The notes under the pieces were generated by a model that did not search any database, was not told the origin of the DNA, and saw only the letters and a list, made by a program, of their open reading frames with translations. Of a stretch of 37,297 bases of DNA, positions 35,331 to 37,297 are shown one piece after another. The position numbers and the translations under genes are program-made. The stretch comes from an uncultured Bacteroidia bacterium (lineage in GTDB: Bacteria; Bacteroidota; Bacteroidia; Bacteroidales; Prolixibacteraceae), in NCBI GenBank assembly GCA_903850335.1, contig CAINLJ010000139.1, positions 1 through 37,297 of the forward strand. Reading direction: 5' to 3'. Each line of letters begins with the position of its first letter. Position 1 is the first letter of the stretch.

Positions 35331-36035
35331 CTATTCTTTTCTAACAGTACTGGTACCTAAGATTGTTGATTCAATCATAGGATTGCCCCGGTAAATAACA
35401 TCTCCGGTGCCAGCAAGTTTAGCAATAAGGTTTTTAAGTGCATTTACATAACAATCTCCAGAACCACTGATCTTGACATCAACGTCATTAGCTTGGAAAT
35501 CAATTGCTTTTACATTACCGGAACCTGATATAATTGATTTAAACTCACTTGCTGTTCCATTTCCGGCTAATGTTACATTACCTGAACCTGATAGTGTTAC
35601 TATAACCTTTTCGGCGAGTAGATTTGCCAATTTAATATTACCGCTACCGCTAATAAACAGGTTTAAAATTCTGGTATTTATCTTATCTTCCGAAAGGATG
35701 GATCCCGATCCGGAAACAATCAGTTCGTCAATCTGGGGAATTGTAATATAAACATCAACTTTACCAGGCTGCCATTTGCTAAACCATGTATCAACCGGAT
35801 ACTTTATAACTAGTGTCCTGCCGCTCACGTCGGTAATTAAGCGGTTTAGTGAACTCTCATCACCGGAAATCTCTACTGATTGTGTGTTTCCTTGTTTTAG
35901 ATGAACCTCAGCATCGATTTTAATTGATATTTGTGTAAATGCTGATACATTTCTTTTTTGGCTCCCCTGAGCTATAATTGTCTGAGATCCGGCAAAAACA
36001 AGCAATGCCAATAATGCAATAAATCTTGATTTCAT
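35331..36035 (-). CDS. Head GIN domain-containing (DUF2807) exported protein
   Basis: The 234-residue product has a signal peptide (RFIALLALLVFAGSQTIIAQ). The mature part is a repetitive right-handed beta structure: ISGDESSLNRLI, IDELIVSGSGSI, LNLFISGSGNIKL, KVIVTLSGSGNVTL, KSIISGSGNVKA and DVKISGSGDCYV, i.e. regularly spaced SGSG turns, typical of DUF2807 (PF10988). Function in Bacteroidota is unknown; a periplasmic or outer-membrane adaptor is possible. It lies 72 bp after rimM on the same strand, and an inverted repeat (GATGCAA/TTGCATC, 36066-36093) sits between them. Confidence 0.87.
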   Translation of the reverse strand: MKSRFIALLALLVFAGSQTIIAQGSQKRNVSAFTQISIKIDAEVHLKQGNTQSVEISGDESSLNRLITDVSGRTLVIKYPVDTWFSKWQPGKVDVYITIPQIDELIVSGSGSILSEDKINTRILNLFISGSGNIKLANLLAEKVIVTLSGSGNVTLAGNGTASEFKSIISGSGNVKAIDFQANDVDVKISGSGDCYVNALKNLIAKLAGTGDVIYRGNPMIESTILGTSTVRKE

Positions 36036-36065
36036 ATACAGTCTAAATTAAATTTACAATTAAAT

Positions 36066-36093
36066 GATGCAAAATAAACAGAAATGTTGCATC
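36066..36093. promoter_or_regulatory. 7-bp inverted repeat between rimM and the DUF2807 gene
   Basis: GATGCAA (36066-36072) and TTGCATC (36087-36093) are complementary with a 14-base spacer. It may be an operator of the DUF2807 gene or a weak hairpin ending the rimM transcript. Confidence 0.35.
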
Positions 36094-36107
36094 GGCAAAG
36101 AAAAAAA

Positions 36108-36647
36108 TTATTCCAGATAAATATCAATAAGGCCATTGGGACAGTTAAGATGCAATTCCCGGCTTTCCTCATCAAGGGATAAGATAAATTCATCCGAAAG
36201 AGGGATCATTATCTCAGCCTTCAGATGATTTACAGTAATGACCAGGTTGCCGGAAAAATCGTCTACCCGACCAATTTTCCCTACTTCCCCGAATTTTGTA
36301 TCAAAAACGGTCATTCCAATTAGTGCCGATTCTATTCCACTGCCTTCCCGACTCACAAGATCTTCATCTGAAACGTATACTTTACATCCGACCAATTCTT
36401 TTGCCTTGCTAAGGGAATCTACAAACATAAATTTGCAGATTACACTTTCGTCATTTCTAAAGCGAAGCTCGTGATCTTCAATAAAGAATGGAACCAGTCC
36501 ACCGTCGATGTCAATCAAAAGAATTTCAATTTCCTCGAATGTCTCACTATACTCTGCTTCAAAAACGACAATTACTTCACCTTTCAGTCCATGAGGTTTT
36601 TGAATATAGCCGACTTCAATACAATCACTCTTAATTATTTGATCCAT
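36108..36647 (-). CDS. rimM: Ribosome maturation factor RimM
   Basis: The 179-residue product starts IEVGYIQKPHGLKGEVIVVFEAE, the standard RimM N-terminal beta-barrel start, and continues with the PRC barrel (ALIGMTVFDTKFGEVGKIGRVDDFSGNLVITVN, then EIMIPLSDEFI). RimM helps assemble the head of the 30S subunit, near S13 and S19. It follows rpsP on the same strand, the usual order, but the two genes are separated by a strong terminator hairpin. Confidence 0.95.
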   Translation of the reverse strand: MDQIIKSDCIEVGYIQKPHGLKGEVIVVFEAEYSETFEEIEILLIDIDGGLVPFFIEDHELRFRNDESVICKFMFVDSLSKAKELVGCKVYVSDEDLVSREGSGIESALIGMTVFDTKFGEVGKIGRVDDFSGNLVITVNHLKAEIMIPLSDEFILSLDEESRELHLNCPNGLIDIYLE

Positions 36648-36664
36648 AACATTGGCAAAGTTAC

Positions 36665-36703
36665 AAAAAAAGGGCGCTGGTTAAAATAACCAACGCCCTT
36701 TTT
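36665..36703. terminator. Bidirectional-looking terminator between rpsP and rimM
   Basis: A 12-bp stem with one C-A mismatch, GGGCGCTGGTTA against TAACCAACGCCC (36672-36698), has an AAA loop and is flanked by A and T runs on each side. On the minus strand it follows the rpsP stop by about 30 bp and would end or attenuate transcription before rimM. Confidence 0.85.
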
Positions 36704-36732
36704 AAGTATTAACTATCTTCTAAATAACAATA

Positions 36733-37281
36733 TTATGCTTCTGTTACTGGTTCAGAGTTGTCAGATTCTTCAGCAACTTCAGACTGATCTTCTGCGGGTT
36801 TAGCTGCTGCTGCAGCTGCAGCAGCGGCATTCTTCCTGGCGATCTCTGCGAGTCTTGCCTCATTTACTTTAATCTCTGCCTTTAGACGTTTTTTCGCATC
36901 TTCGCTGAGACCATTCTCAAGTGCATCCTTCTTTGCCTGTACTGCTGCTTCTTTCGCATTTAACCATGCGTCAAATCTTTTATCAGCCTCAGCCAAATCA
37001 AATGCACCCTTTTTAACACCCTCTAAAAGGTGCTTTTTCATCATTACACCCTTGTTAGACAAGATTGTACGACAAGTGTCTGTAGGCTGTGCGCCATTAG
37101 TTAGCCATGCAATGGCTTTATCAAAGTCAAGATCGATGGTGGCAGGATTAGTATTTGGATTGTATGAACCAATCCTCTCAATAAACCTACCATCTCGTGG
37201 TGACCTGCTGTTTGCTACCACAATGTGGTAATAGGCATGTTGTTTACGGCCATGCCTTGCCAAACGAATCTTTACTGACAT
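36733..37281 (-). CDS. rpsP: 30S ribosomal protein S16 with Bacteroidota C-terminal extension
   Basis: The 182-residue product begins [42 protein letters not shown] and the later [20 protein letters not shown], the complete S16 core (about 1-80). It is about 100 residues longer than E. coli S16 (82). The extension is helical and charged, with an alanine run near 150-160 ([10 protein letters not shown]) and a Glu/Ser-rich acidic end; such extended S16 proteins are usual in Bacteroidota. It is complete, with only 16 bp of upstream DNA in the window. Confidence 0.96.
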   Translation of the reverse strand: MSVKIRLARHGRKQHAYYHIVVANSRSPRDGRFIERIGSYNPNTNPATIDLDFDKAIAWLTNGAQPTDTCRTILSNKGVMMKKHLLEGVKKGAFDLAEADKRFDAWLNAKEAAVQAKKDALENGLSEDAKKRLKAEIKVNEARLAEIARKNAAAAAAAAAKPAEDQSEVAEESDNSEPVTEA

Positions 37282-37297
37282 AACGTTTTACGTTGAA

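Overview
This window looks like chromosomal DNA of a Bacteroidota bacterium, probably Bacteroidales/Marinilabiliales-like. The evidence is an AT-rich genome with several TTTG...TAnnTTTG promoters (the Bacteroidota -33/-7 type), a TonB-dependent receptor with an N-terminal carboxypeptidase-regulatory-like domain, DUF4136, DUF2807 and DUF4434 proteins, and a ribosomal protein S16 with a long Ala/Glu-rich tail. I found no tRNA, rRNA, CRISPR array, integrase or insertion sequence.

Layout. 1-1182 (minus) is the N-terminal two thirds of a secreted CocE/NonD-type alpha/beta hydrolase that runs off the left edge. Divergent from it is an Rpn/PD-(D/E)XK nuclease (1400-2392) with a 12-bp tandem repeat in its 3' end. 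2669-10255 (all minus) is a carbohydrate-use neighbourhood: a secreted FAD oxidoreductase, a ROK repressor, an N-acylglucosamine 2-epimerase-type enzyme, a Tat-exported DUF4434 (putative glycoside hydrolase-like) protein and an MFS sugar porter. A 24-bp palindrome just upstream of the epimerase promoter is a candidate ROK operator. Two copies of a compound-hairpin repeat of about 118 bp lie in the gaps of this block. 10667-14096 (minus) holds a hybrid malic enzyme (maeB) with a clear terminator, and an EamA exporter.

14477-16274 (plus) is a two-gene anti-phage module of the Septu type: a PtuA-like ATPase overlapping a PtuB-like HNH nuclease. The nuclease frame is broken by one in-frame TGA directly after HCDKSK, and the same frame stays open for another 76 codons that read as the missing C-terminus. 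This is the most interesting spot in the window.

16374-23437 (minus) is housekeeping: clpB, mfd and a DUF1697 gene. 23614-26534 (plus) carries a class C beta-lactamase-like serine hydrolase, a DUF4256 protein and a cupin. A TonB-dependent receptor and an L,D-transpeptidase-like protein follow on the minus strand. 30079-32437 (plus) encodes an exported Q/N/P-rich protein and a DUF4136 lipoprotein. 32570-35327 (plus) encodes a diaminopimelate decarboxylase-like enzyme, a glycosyltransferase and a TsaC/Sua5-type protein. The right end (minus) holds a DUF2807 protein, rimM and rpsP, the last two separated by a strong terminator hairpin.
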